NCBI GenBank assembly: GCA_947458675.1
Contig: CANHAW010000019.1
Coordinates: forward strand, 1-12,929
Length of the DNA: 12,929 bases
DNA from: Beijerinckiaceae bacterium
GTDB taxonomy: Bacteria; Pseudomonadota; Alphaproteobacteria; Rhizobiales; Beijerinckiaceae
Direction: 5' to 3'
Part shown: piece after piece, positions 7,075 through 12,929 of the stretch
Layout: each line of letters begins with the position of its first letter
Numbering within the stretch: the first letter of the stretch is position 1
Notes under the pieces: model-generated
What the model was told of the DNA's origin: nothing
The model's input: the letters and a program-made list of their open reading frames with translations, nothing else
Databases searched by the model: none
Translations under genes and position numbers: made by a program

Positions 7075-7245
7075 GGGCCGGTGTTGAAGGGAAAGTGATC
7101 TTGCACTGCCGGGGAACCGCTGACTAGAGCGGGAGCAATGTCTTGACGCTTGATGGCGATCGGGACGATCATCGCGCCCGCATGAAGGGCTTAAAGCTGC
7201 ATGCAGATGACAGGCGCCCGGCAAACGGGCCTCGGGAGGACAAGA
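7064..7245. promoter_or_regulatory. Divergent intergenic region
   Basis: The 182 bases between the FrhB/BciB-like gene (- strand) and the Bug-family gene (+ strand) must hold promoters for both directions unless a promoter lies inside a gene. TTGACG at 7143-7148 resembles a + strand -35 element, but no convincing -10 box follows at the right distance. I see no clear operator palindrome. Confidence 0.35.
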
Positions 7246-8214
7246 ATGAATCGCTTCGGATTTTGGGGTACGCTTTTGGCGGGCCTTGCTTTTGCTGGCG
7301 CAGCCGCAGCTCAGGATTATCCGAGCAAGAATATTACCGTCATCGTTCCCTTCCCCCCTGGCGGGATCAATGATGCGGGCATTCGCGTTCTCCAGCCCGA
7401 AATCGAAAAGCGGCTCGGCCGCAATCTCATCATCGACAATCGCGCCGGAGCCGGCGGCGCCGTCGGTACGCAGGCCGTGGCGCGCTCGGCACCCGACGGG
7501 CACACTTTGCTGGCTGTTGCCTCTTCCCATGCCGTCCTGCCGGCCGTGAACCCCAATCTGACCTATGATGCGGTCAAGGATTTTGCGCCCATCATCATGC
7601 TGGCGCGCGACCCGATGCTGTTTGTGGTGAATGCGAAAGTGCCCGCCAAGACGCTCGGCGAATTCGTGGCGCTTGCCAAACAGCGCGACGGCGCGCTCAA
7701 TTATTCCTCGCCGGGCTTTGGCAGCCAGACGCAATTCATCACTGAATTGTTCAAATCCAAAGCGGGCGTGAGAATTCAGCACGTGCCCTTCCGCGGCGGC
7801 GCGCCTGCGCTTCAGGCTGTCATTCAGGGCGATGTCGAATTTTCTGTCCTCTCGGGACAGGTGAGCCTGCCGCATATTGAAGCGGGCACCATCCGCGCCA
7901 TTGCTCTGGGTGGTTCGCAACGCGATGCGCGCGTGCCCAATGTGCCGACTGTTGTGGAGGCAGGCTATCCCTCCGTCGAAGCGATTCAATGGGTCGGTCT
8001 TTTCGCGCCCGCAAAGACGCCCGATGCGATTATCAATCGCCTGAATGCTGTCGTGAACGAGGCATTGGCCGATCCCGGCGTCAGAGAAAAGATCGCTCAG
8101 CAAGGCATGACGACCTTGGGCGGCAAGCCAGAGGTTCTCGCCAAGGCGGTCGAAACCGAAGTCGCGCTGTGGAAAGACATTGCGCGCGCAACACAGATGA
8201 AGCTGAGCGAGTAA
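7246..8214 (+). CDS. Bug/TctC-type periplasmic solute-binding protein
   Basis: A 322-residue exported receptor of the tripartite tricarboxylate transporter family. The signal peptide is residues 1-22 (MNRFGFWGTLLAGLAFAG, then AAAA), with cleavage expected before Q23-D-Y-P. Family motifs are VIVPFPPGGINDAGIR soon after the mature N-terminus and DNRAGAGGAVGTQAVARS followed by APDGHTLL. These shape the carboxylate-binding cleft. Such receptors bind organic acids, amino acids or aromatic carboxylates in the periplasm; the ligand cannot be read here. The ATG at 7246 has GGGAGGA five bases upstream. An ATG at 7201 would place extra residues before the signal peptide and is rejected. No TctA or TctB membrane subunit is in view, as is common for orphan Bug proteins. 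Confidence 0.93.
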   Translation: MNRFGFWGTLLAGLAFAGAAAAQDYPSKNITVIVPFPPGGINDAGIRVLQPEIEKRLGRNLIIDNRAGAGGAVGTQAVARSAPDGHTLLAVASSHAVLPAVNPNLTYDAVKDFAPIIMLARDPMLFVVNAKVPAKTLGEFVALAKQRDGALNYSSPGFGSQTQFITELFKSKAGVRIQHVPFRGGAPALQAVIQGDVEFSVLSGQVSLPHIEAGTIRAIALGGSQRDARVPNVPTVVEAGYPSVEAIQWVGLFAPAKTPDAIINRLNAVVNEALADPGVREKIAQQGMTTLGGKPEVLAKAVETEVALWKDIARATQMKLSE

Positions 8215-8257
8215 AGCTCGCCGCGCAACTCCTGGGGCGCTTTCCTGTTATGGCTGC

Positions 8258-8605
8258 ATGACAGGAAAGAAGCCCGACGAGCGGCGCATTCGCGACCACG
8301 CCCACAGGCTTTGGCTTGAAAAAGGCCGCCCTGATGGGGGCGCTGACGCTTTTTGGGACATGGCCAAAGAGCTTGTGGCGATAGAGGATAGTCAGAAAGC
8401 AACGCTTCTGCCCAATCCGACAGAGGATTATGAAGCCAGCCCAACAAATGAGCTGGTCGAGCCGCTGGAAGCTGTCAAAAATGCGGGTGAATTCCCGACC
8501 CTGACCGATCAGGGCGAGGAGGCCACTTTCCCAAGCCGCGAACGTGTCGGACAGACAAGCGGGCCGCCGCTCGGCCATGATAAACACAGGCCCCGCGGCG
8601 GCTGA
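8258..8605 (+). CDS. DUF2934 domain protein
   Basis: A 115-residue soluble protein with no signal peptide or membrane helix. The N-terminal ERRIRDHAHRLWLEKGRPDG (residues 8-27), followed by ADAFWDMAKELVA, fits the DUF2934 pattern (I-R-x-x-A-x-x-L-W-x-x-x-G-R-P-x-G, then W and A-x-x-E). The remaining two thirds is acidic, Pro-rich and probably disordered. DUF2934 proteins are common in alphaproteobacteria and have no known function. The ATG at 8258 has no clear ribosome binding site, which weakens the start call. The gene lies 43 bases after the Bug-family gene and ends 13 bases from the convergent maeB stop, with no intrinsic terminator between them. Confidence 0.8.
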   Translation: MTGKKPDERRIRDHAHRLWLEKGRPDGGADAFWDMAKELVAIEDSQKATLLPNPTEDYEASPTNELVEPLEAVKNAGEFPTLTDQGEEATFPSRERVGQTSGPPLGHDKHRPRGG

Positions 8606-8618
8606 TCATGCGGCCAGC

Positions 8619-10916
8619 CTAAGCAGGATCCCAACGATCGGCCGATTGCGCCTCTGAAACAGCAATGGCCGTCATATTGACGATGCCGCGCGCAGTGACG
8701 GAGGGCGTGAGCACATGGGCCGGCTTGGCTGCCCCCATGAGAATCGGTCCGACCGGCAAAGCATCGGCCAGCACTTTGACCAATTGAAAAGCGATATTGG
8801 CCGAAGCGAGATTTGGCATGACGAGCACATTGGCTTCGCCTGTCAGGCGCGAATGCGGCATGACACGATCACGGATGACTTGCGACAGAGCCGTATCGGC
8901 CTGCATTTCGCCATCCACTTCAAGACGCGGATCGAGCTCGGTGATGATTTCCAGCGCCTTGCGCATCTTGCCCGCCGCAACAGAATCAAGCCCGCCAAAA
9001 TCGCTGTCGGAGAGAAGCGCCACTTTCGGCGTCAGTCCGAATCTGCGCACATGGCCTGCGATCCGCACCGTCATTTCAGCAATTTCCTGAGCGTTCGGAT
9101 CGGCGCGCACATGCGTATCCGCCAGGAAGAAATTGCCTTTCTGCGTGATCAAGAGCGACAAAGCCGAGAAATCGCTGACGCCGGGCTGCAATCCGACAAT
9201 ATCCTTGATCAGGCGCAAGCGCGTGTGAAAACGACCCTCAAGTCCGCACAAAAGCGCATCGCCATCGCCACGATGCAAGGCAACAGCGCCAATCACGGTT
9301 GCATTGGTGCGCACAAGCGTGCGCGCTGCATCGGGCGTAATGCCCTTTCGCCCACCGACATCGGTCAGCGTCTGCACATAATCGCGGTAGCGCGGATCAT
9401 CTTCAGGATTGATCAATTCGAAATCGCGACCGGGCTTGATCTGCAGGCCGAAACGCTCGATGCGCTTTTCAACGACCGAAGGACGACCGATGAGAATAGG
9501 CACAGCCAAACGCTCTTCGAGCACGACCTGTGTCGCGCGCAAGACGCGCTCGTCTTCGCCATCGGCATAAATCACGCGGCGCGGATCTGCTTTGGCCTGC
9601 GCAAAAACCGGCTTCATGATGAAGCCGGAGCGGAAGACGAAAAGATTCAGCTGATCGGCATAGGCATCGAAATCGGTGATCGGCTTGGTGGCCACGCCAC
9701 TGTCCATGGCAGCGCGCGCCACAGCGGGCGCGACGCGAAGAATGAGCCGCGGATCGAAGGGCGAGGGAATGAGTGAATTGGCGCCAAACAGCGGCGCAGA
9801 GCCGCCATAGGCGCGCGCCACAACATCGGACGGCGCTTCGCGCGCAAGCTGGGCGATGGCTTCCACCGCCGCGCGTTTCATGTCCTCATTGATCGTGGTG
9901 GCGCCGACATCCAGAGCGCCCCGGAAAATATAGGGGAAGCAGAGGACATTATTGACCTGGTTGGGATAATCCGACCGACCGGTGCAGATCATGGCATCGG
10001 GACGCGCAGCGAGCGCCTCTGACGGCATGATTTCAGGCGTTGGATTGGCCAAAGCGAGGATAAGCGGACGCTCGCCCATCTTCTTGACCATCTCGGGCTT
10101 CAAAACGCCCGCAGCAGAAAGACCGAGAAAGACATCGGCGCCAGGAATGATTTCAGCCAGCGTCCGCGCGCTGGTTTCCTGCGCATAGACTTCCTTCCAG
10201 CGATCCATCAGCGTGTTGCGGCCTTTGTGAACCACGCCCTCAAGATCGCTGACGAAAATATTCTCGCGCTTGGCGCCGAGTGCCACCAATTGGTTGAGGC
10301 AGGCAAGTGCGGCCGCACCCGCGCCCGAGCAGACAATTTTGACCTTGTCGATTTTCTTGCCGGCCAGCTCGAGCCCGTTACGCACGGCAGCTGCAACAAT
10401 GATGGCCGTGCCATGCTGGTCATCGTGGAAGACGGGAATCGACATGCGCGCGCGCAGCTTTTCCTCGATCTCGAAACAATCCGGACCCTTGATATCTTCC
10501 AGATTGATGCCGCCGAATGTCGGCTCGAGCGAGGCCACCGTCTCGACAAATTTTTCAATGTCTTTCTGCGCGATTTCAATGTCGAACACATCGATGCCGG
10601 CAAATTTCTTGAACAGAACGGCCTTGCCTTCCATCACCGGCTTGGATGCCAGCGGGCCAATATCGCCAAGACCCAGAACAGCCGTTCCATTGGTCACCAC
10701 AGCAACAAGATTCTGGCGCGCCGTCAGCGAAGCCGCCTCGGCTGGATCCTCGACAATGGCCTCGCAGGCAGCAGCCACGCCGGGCGAATAGGCCAGCGCC
10801 AGATCGCGCTGGTTGCCAAGCGGCTTGGTGGCCTGGATCTCAAGCTTTCCGGGCTTGGGGAAGCGATGGTAAAACAATGCGCCGCTGCGCAAATCGTCGG
10901 AAATTTTGCCGCTCAT
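8619..10916 (-). CDS. maeB: NADP-dependent malic enzyme fused to a phosphotransacetylase-like domain
   Basis: A 765-residue cytoplasmic enzyme converting malate and NAD(P)+ to pyruvate, CO2 and NAD(P)H. The malic enzyme N-domain includes [31 protein letters not shown], and [18 protein letters not shown] with the expected catalytic lysine region. Divalent-metal ligands lie in [17 protein letters not shown] (E140, D141) and [13 protein letters not shown] (D165, D166). The Rossmann nucleotide site is [13 protein letters not shown] near residues 196-208. From about residue 430 the protein continues as a phosphotransacetylase-like domain (ending [17 protein letters not shown], then VTARGIVNM), which in known MaeB and rhizobial Dme/Tme proteins is regulatory, sensing acetyl-CoA, rather than catalytic. 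The ATG at 10916 has AGGGGA just upstream; ATG 10952 would place the start before this site. Length is typical. Confidence 0.95.
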   Translation of the reverse strand: MSGKISDDLRSGALFYHRFPKPGKLEIQATKPLGNQRDLALAYSPGVAAACEAIVEDPAEAASLTARQNLVAVVTNGTAVLGLGDIGPLASKPVMEGKAVLFKKFAGIDVFDIEIAQKDIEKFVETVASLEPTFGGINLEDIKGPDCFEIEEKLRARMSIPVFHDDQHGTAIIVAAAVRNGLELAGKKIDKVKIVCSGAGAAALACLNQLVALGAKRENIFVSDLEGVVHKGRNTLMDRWKEVYAQETSARTLAEIIPGADVFLGLSAAGVLKPEMVKKMGERPLILALANPTPEIMPSEALAARPDAMICTGRSDYPNQVNNVLCFPYIFRGALDVGATTINEDMKRAAVEAIAQLAREAPSDVVARAYGGSAPLFGANSLIPSPFDPRLILRVAPAVARAAMDSGVATKPITDFDAYADQLNLFVFRSGFIMKPVFAQAKADPRRVIYADGEDERVLRATQVVLEERLAVPILIGRPSVVEKRIERFGLQIKPGRDFELINPEDDPRYRDYVQTLTDVGGRKGITPDAARTLVRTNATVIGAVALHRGDGDALLCGLEGRFHTRLRLIKDIVGLQPGVSDFSALSLLITQKGNFFLADTHVRADPNAQEIAEMTVRIAGHVRRFGLTPKVALLSDSDFGGLDSVAAGKMRKALEIITELDPRLEVDGEMQADTALSQVIRDRVMPHSRLTGEANVLVMPNLASANIAFQLVKVLADALPVGPILMGAAKPAHVLTPSVTARGIVNMTAIAVSEAQSADRWDPA

Positions 10917-10929
10917 AACTTTCCCCTGT

Positions 10930-10944
10930 CCGCGCCATGCGCGG
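10930..10944. repeat. 15-base palindrome just upstream of the maeB ribosome binding site
   Basis: CCGCGC (10930-10935) and GCGCGG (10939-10944) are perfect inverted repeats around a three-base centre. The element sits a few bases upstream of the GGGGA ribosome binding site of maeB. It could fold in the mRNA leader or act as a small operator; chance is also possible in GC-rich DNA. Confidence 0.35.
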
Positions 10945-11097
10945 ATCTCCAACTCGACGATATAGCAGACGATGGCTCCGCACAGCGGTAGCGCTGCGAA
11001 TATGGAGCATAAAGTTGAAATACAATCTTACCGGCCAAGGCAATGCGCCCTTCGCCTGATGGCCCCCGGCGGGGCTTCGATCGGGCCAGGATCATCT
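10945..11097 (-). promoter_or_regulatory. Leader region between allE and maeB
   Basis: The gap downstream of allE and upstream of maeB probably holds the maeB promoter. On the - strand, TTGTAT is followed 17 bases later by TATTCG (both between about 10995 and 11026), a weak sigma-70-like pair. A second AT-rich hexamer, TATATC, lies nearer the gene at about 10960-10965. A GC-rich inverted repeat, GCCCC/GGGGC at 11062-11075, follows allE without a T run, so it is at best a weak terminator. Confidence 0.3.
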
Positions 11098-11919
11098 TCA
11101 GAGCTTGAGCCGCGGATGTCGATTGACATCCTTGTAGAGCAGATAGCGGAACCGGCCGGGCCCGCCAGCATAACAGGCCTGCGGGCAGAAAGCGCGCAGC
11201 CACATGTAATCGCCAGCCCGCACCTCGACCCAATCCGTATTGAGTTTGTAGACGGCCTTGCCCTCAAGCACATAGAGCCCGTGCTCCATCACATGTGTCT
11301 CAAGGAAGGGAATGACCGCGCCGGGCTCGAATGTCACGATATTGACATGCATATCGTGACGCAGATCGGCTGGATCGACGAAACGCGTGGTCGCCCAGCG
11401 ACCATCCGTGCCGGGCATGGTGACAGGCGCAACATCAGCTTCATTCGTCACAAAGGCTTGCGGCAGCTCGATGCCATCGGCTTTTTCATATGATTTGCGG
11501 ATCCAGTGAAATTTGAGCGCCGCCGAGCCGCCATTGTGCAGCGACCATTTCGTACCGGCAGGAATATAGGCATAGGCTCCGGGCTTGAGCGTGTGCTTTG
11601 TTCCCGCAATGACAATCTCACCCTCGCCCGCAACGCAGAAGAGAACGGCTTGCGCATCGGGATCGGGCTCAGGCCTGCTGCTGCCACCGCCGGGCGCGAC
11701 ATCCATCACATAATGGGCGAATGTCTCGGCAAAGCCGGAGAGCGGACGCGCAATGATCCACAGCCGGGTCTTTTCCCAATGGGGAAGAGCGCTCGTGACA
11801 ATGTCACGCATGACATCGCCGGGAATGACGGCATAGGCTTGCGTGAAAATGGAACGGCCGGTGAGCAGATCGGTCTGGGGCGGATGCCCGCCCATGGCCG
11901 AGAAATAGGATTGGGTCAT
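11098..11919 (-). CDS. allE: (S)-ureidoglycine aminohydrolase
   Basis: A 273-residue bicupin enzyme hydrolysing (S)-ureidoglycine to (S)-ureidoglycolate and ammonia in allantoin breakdown. The N-terminal cupin covers about residues 70-140 (VLFCVAGEGEIVIAGTKHTL, then AYIPAGTKWSLHN). The C-terminal cupin carries the metal site: FLETHVMEHGLYVLEGKAVY supplies E207, H209 and H213, and FCPQACYA supplies Q247. This is the Glu-His-His-Gln manganese set described for the Arabidopsis enzyme, so the active site looks intact. Length matches the family. The start ATG has GGAGAG about five bases upstream. The gene begins 24 bases after allA, which uses its product, strongly supporting the call. AllE/UGHY of the YlbA type is known from E. 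coli and plants. Confidence 0.94.
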   Translation of the reverse strand: MTQSYFSAMGGHPPQTDLLTGRSIFTQAYAVIPGDVMRDIVTSALPHWEKTRLWIIARPLSGFAETFAHYVMDVAPGGGSSRPEPDPDAQAVLFCVAGEGEIVIAGTKHTLKPGAYAYIPAGTKWSLHNGGSAALKFHWIRKSYEKADGIELPQAFVTNEADVAPVTMPGTDGRWATTRFVDPADLRHDMHVNIVTFEPGAVIPFLETHVMEHGLYVLEGKAVYKLNTDWVEVRAGDYMWLRAFCPQACYAGGPGRFRYLLYKDVNRHPRLKL

Positions 11920-11943
11920 TCCACTCTCCTGCAGACCGATGAA

Positions 11944-12441
11944 TCAAAGCTGAAGCGTCAGCCGCTGCGATTCATCGAGTTCGATTTCTTCCAGATTATT
12001 TCCCGGCCCGACGCGATCGACAATGAGAAAACGGCTCTCTGCATCGAGAACGAGCAAGGGATGATGCCAGACATTGCGGGCATAATTCACGCCCTGCGCA
12101 CCGCTGGCCCAAAAAGCGCGATAAGAGCTTGCATCGAGCGGATCGGCGCAAACCAGAACCAGCCAGGGCCTGTCCTGCATCGGAACGAATAATTGCGACC
12201 CGAGCGGGTGGCGCTCCATCAAGAGAATATCGATTGGCGCGGGACGCGGACGGGCATGAAAAAGACTTACATTGACCGCGCCGCCGCCCGCCGCGACATC
12301 GACATTCGCCAGACCGTCGAAACGATCGGCAAATCCCTGATTAATGTGCTTGGGCGCAATATTGGCCATATCGATCGTATCGCCGAAAGGCGCGAAAGCA
12401 GAACGGGTCAGAGGCTCGGCCTTGATGGCGTGAGGCATCAT
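11944..12441 (-). CDS. allA: Ureidoglycolate lyase
   Basis: A 165-residue cytoplasmic enzyme that splits (S)-ureidoglycolate into glyoxylate and urea, the last purine-specific step of allantoin breakdown. Family motifs are LTRSAFAPFGDTID near the N-terminus, MERHPLGSQLFVPM at residues 75-88, GVNYARNVWHHPLL at 117-130 and VDRVGPGNNLEE at 141-152. The length matches the AllA family and nothing is missing. There are two adjacent ATG codons; the second, at 12438, is better spaced from the GAAGAG just upstream, so the protein may start one residue later. A GAGGA overlapping the puuD stop lies further upstream. The gene starts 14 bases after puuD ends and is followed 24 bases later by allE. The urea made would need a urease or urea export, not visible here. 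Confidence 0.95.
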   Translation of the reverse strand: MMPHAIKAEPLTRSAFAPFGDTIDMANIAPKHINQGFADRFDGLANVDVAAGGGAVNVSLFHARPRPAPIDILLMERHPLGSQLFVPMQDRPWLVLVCADPLDASSYRAFWASGAQGVNYARNVWHHPLLVLDAESRFLIVDRVGPGNNLEEIELDESQRLTLQL

Positions 12442-12455
12442 TGCTCTTCACATCC

Positions 12456-12929
12456 TCATTTCTTCAGCCATTCCGACAATTGCCGCCGCTCATCTGGCGC
12501 AAGTTCGGTAATGTTGTTTGGCGGCATGGCATGGGTGAGGATGGATTGCATGCGAATGGCTTCCGCATGAGCCGCAATGCGGGCCGGCGAATCGAGCATC
12601 ACGCCTTTGGGCGCGCTGGCAATGCCATCCCAGACCGGTTGCGGCGCATGGCACATGGAGCAGCGGCCGATCACAATATCGACGACATGTGCCGGCGGCA
12701 GAGCCGATGCAACAATGACAGGCTCCGGCACATCATTGGCTGCAAGACCGAAGCGCTCGCGCCCGCCGGGCGATGACGCCATTGCAATGAGGAAAGCAGC
12801 CAGCATGGCAGCCGCGCTGACACCCCATGCCCACCAAGGCGATTTCGCATGATCGGAATGGCGAACATTATAAAAATGCCGCACGAAAGCACCGGCAATG
12901 ATGACAAAGAAAACAATCAGCGGAATCAC
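12456..12929 (-). CDS. puuD: PuuD-type membrane urate oxidase, C-terminal part with cytochrome c domain
   Basis: The frame is open to the window edge, so only the last 157 residues of a longer protein are seen; the first codon here (GTG) is probably internal. The fragment has two membrane helices (IPLIVFFVIIAGAFV, and a second at about residues 32-51) and then a periplasmic cytochrome c domain. Haem attachment is RCSMCH (C90, C93, H94 of the fragment), and the distal methionine is M135 in HAMPPNN. This layout, a multi-helix DUF989-type membrane domain with C-terminal cytochrome c, is that of PuuD, which oxidises urate to 5-hydroxyisourate and passes electrons to the respiratory chain instead of making hydrogen peroxide. 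Adjacent allA and allE support it. The membrane catalytic part is outside the window. Confidence 0.88.
   Translation of the reverse strand: MIPLIVFFVIIAGAFVRHFYNVRHSDHAKSPWWAWGVSAAAMLAAFLIAMASSPGGRERFGLAANDVPEPVIVASALPPAHVVDIVIGRCSMCHAPQPVWDGIASAPKGVMLDSPARIAAHAEAIRMQSILTHAMPPNNITELAPDERRQLSEWLKK

Noticed and set aside
6987..7172. A separate 61-residue gene starting at ATG 7172 on the - strand
   Set aside because: It overlaps the clearly conserved N-terminus of the FrhB/BciB-like protein in another frame and shows no family pattern. It is kept only as a possible source of the start if a frameshift is present.
7060..8103. 347-codon open frame on the - strand
   Set aside because: It is antisense to the well-supported Bug-family gene and has no recognisable family.
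8599..8618. Terminator between the DUF2934 gene and maeB
   Set aside because: Only a five-pair stem, GGCTG/CAGCC, with a ten-base loop and no T run can be drawn there.
8715..9776. 353-codon open frame on the + strand
   Set aside because: It is antisense to maeB and its translation resembles complement-strand noise rather than a protein family.
1..12929. tRNA, rRNA, CRISPR array, insertion sequence or prophage
   Set aside because: I saw no cloverleaf-like segments, no regularly spaced direct repeats, and no transposase, integrase or phage motifs on either strand.

Overview
The window is a GC-rich stretch of an alphaproteobacterial chromosome, most likely from the order Hyphomicrobiales. The evidence is the base composition, a malic enzyme fused to a phosphotransacetylase domain, a membrane PuuD-type urate oxidase with a C-terminal cytochrome c, a Bug-type solute receptor and a DUF2934 protein. 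The genus cannot be named from the sequence. I see no rRNA, tRNA, CRISPR array, insertion sequence or prophage gene. It reads as ordinary metabolic and transport chromosome with two gene-structure anomalies.

Region 1 (1-4975, + strand). It opens with the 3' part of a gene for an exported protein of unknown function. A close-packed series follows: a class I SAM methyltransferase, an MFS transporter broken by one extra G, a carboxymuconolactone-decarboxylase-family protein, an NSS/SNF sodium-coupled transporter whose ribosome binding site overlaps the previous stop codon, and a small DUF378 membrane protein. A strong intrinsic terminator (stem 4934-4967, then six T) closes the series.

Region 2 (4973-7063, - strand). 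A TauE/SafE-family permease lies downstream of an FrhB/BciB-like iron-sulfur flavoprotein. Its N-terminal cysteine motif lies upstream of every ATG, GTG or TTG in its frame. The best start I can find is a CTG with a GGAG seven bases before it.

Region 3 (7064-8605, + strand). A divergent gene encodes a Bug/TctC periplasmic binding protein with no membrane partner in view. A small DUF2934 protein follows.

Region 4 (8619-12929, - strand). In transcription order this holds puuD (5' part outside the window), allA, allE and then, after a 181-base gap, maeB. The first three form a tight purine-degradation operon. PuuD oxidises urate, AllE converts (S)-ureidoglycine to (S)-ureidoglycolate with ammonia release, and AllA splits ureidoglycolate into glyoxylate and urea. 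MaeB decarboxylates malate to pyruvate; glyoxylate could reach it through malate synthase, but that link is inference.

I found no convincing new multi-gene system. The most useful observations are the single-base MFS frameshift, the missing N-terminus of the FrhB/BciB-like protein, and the altered sodium-site residues of the NSS transporter.
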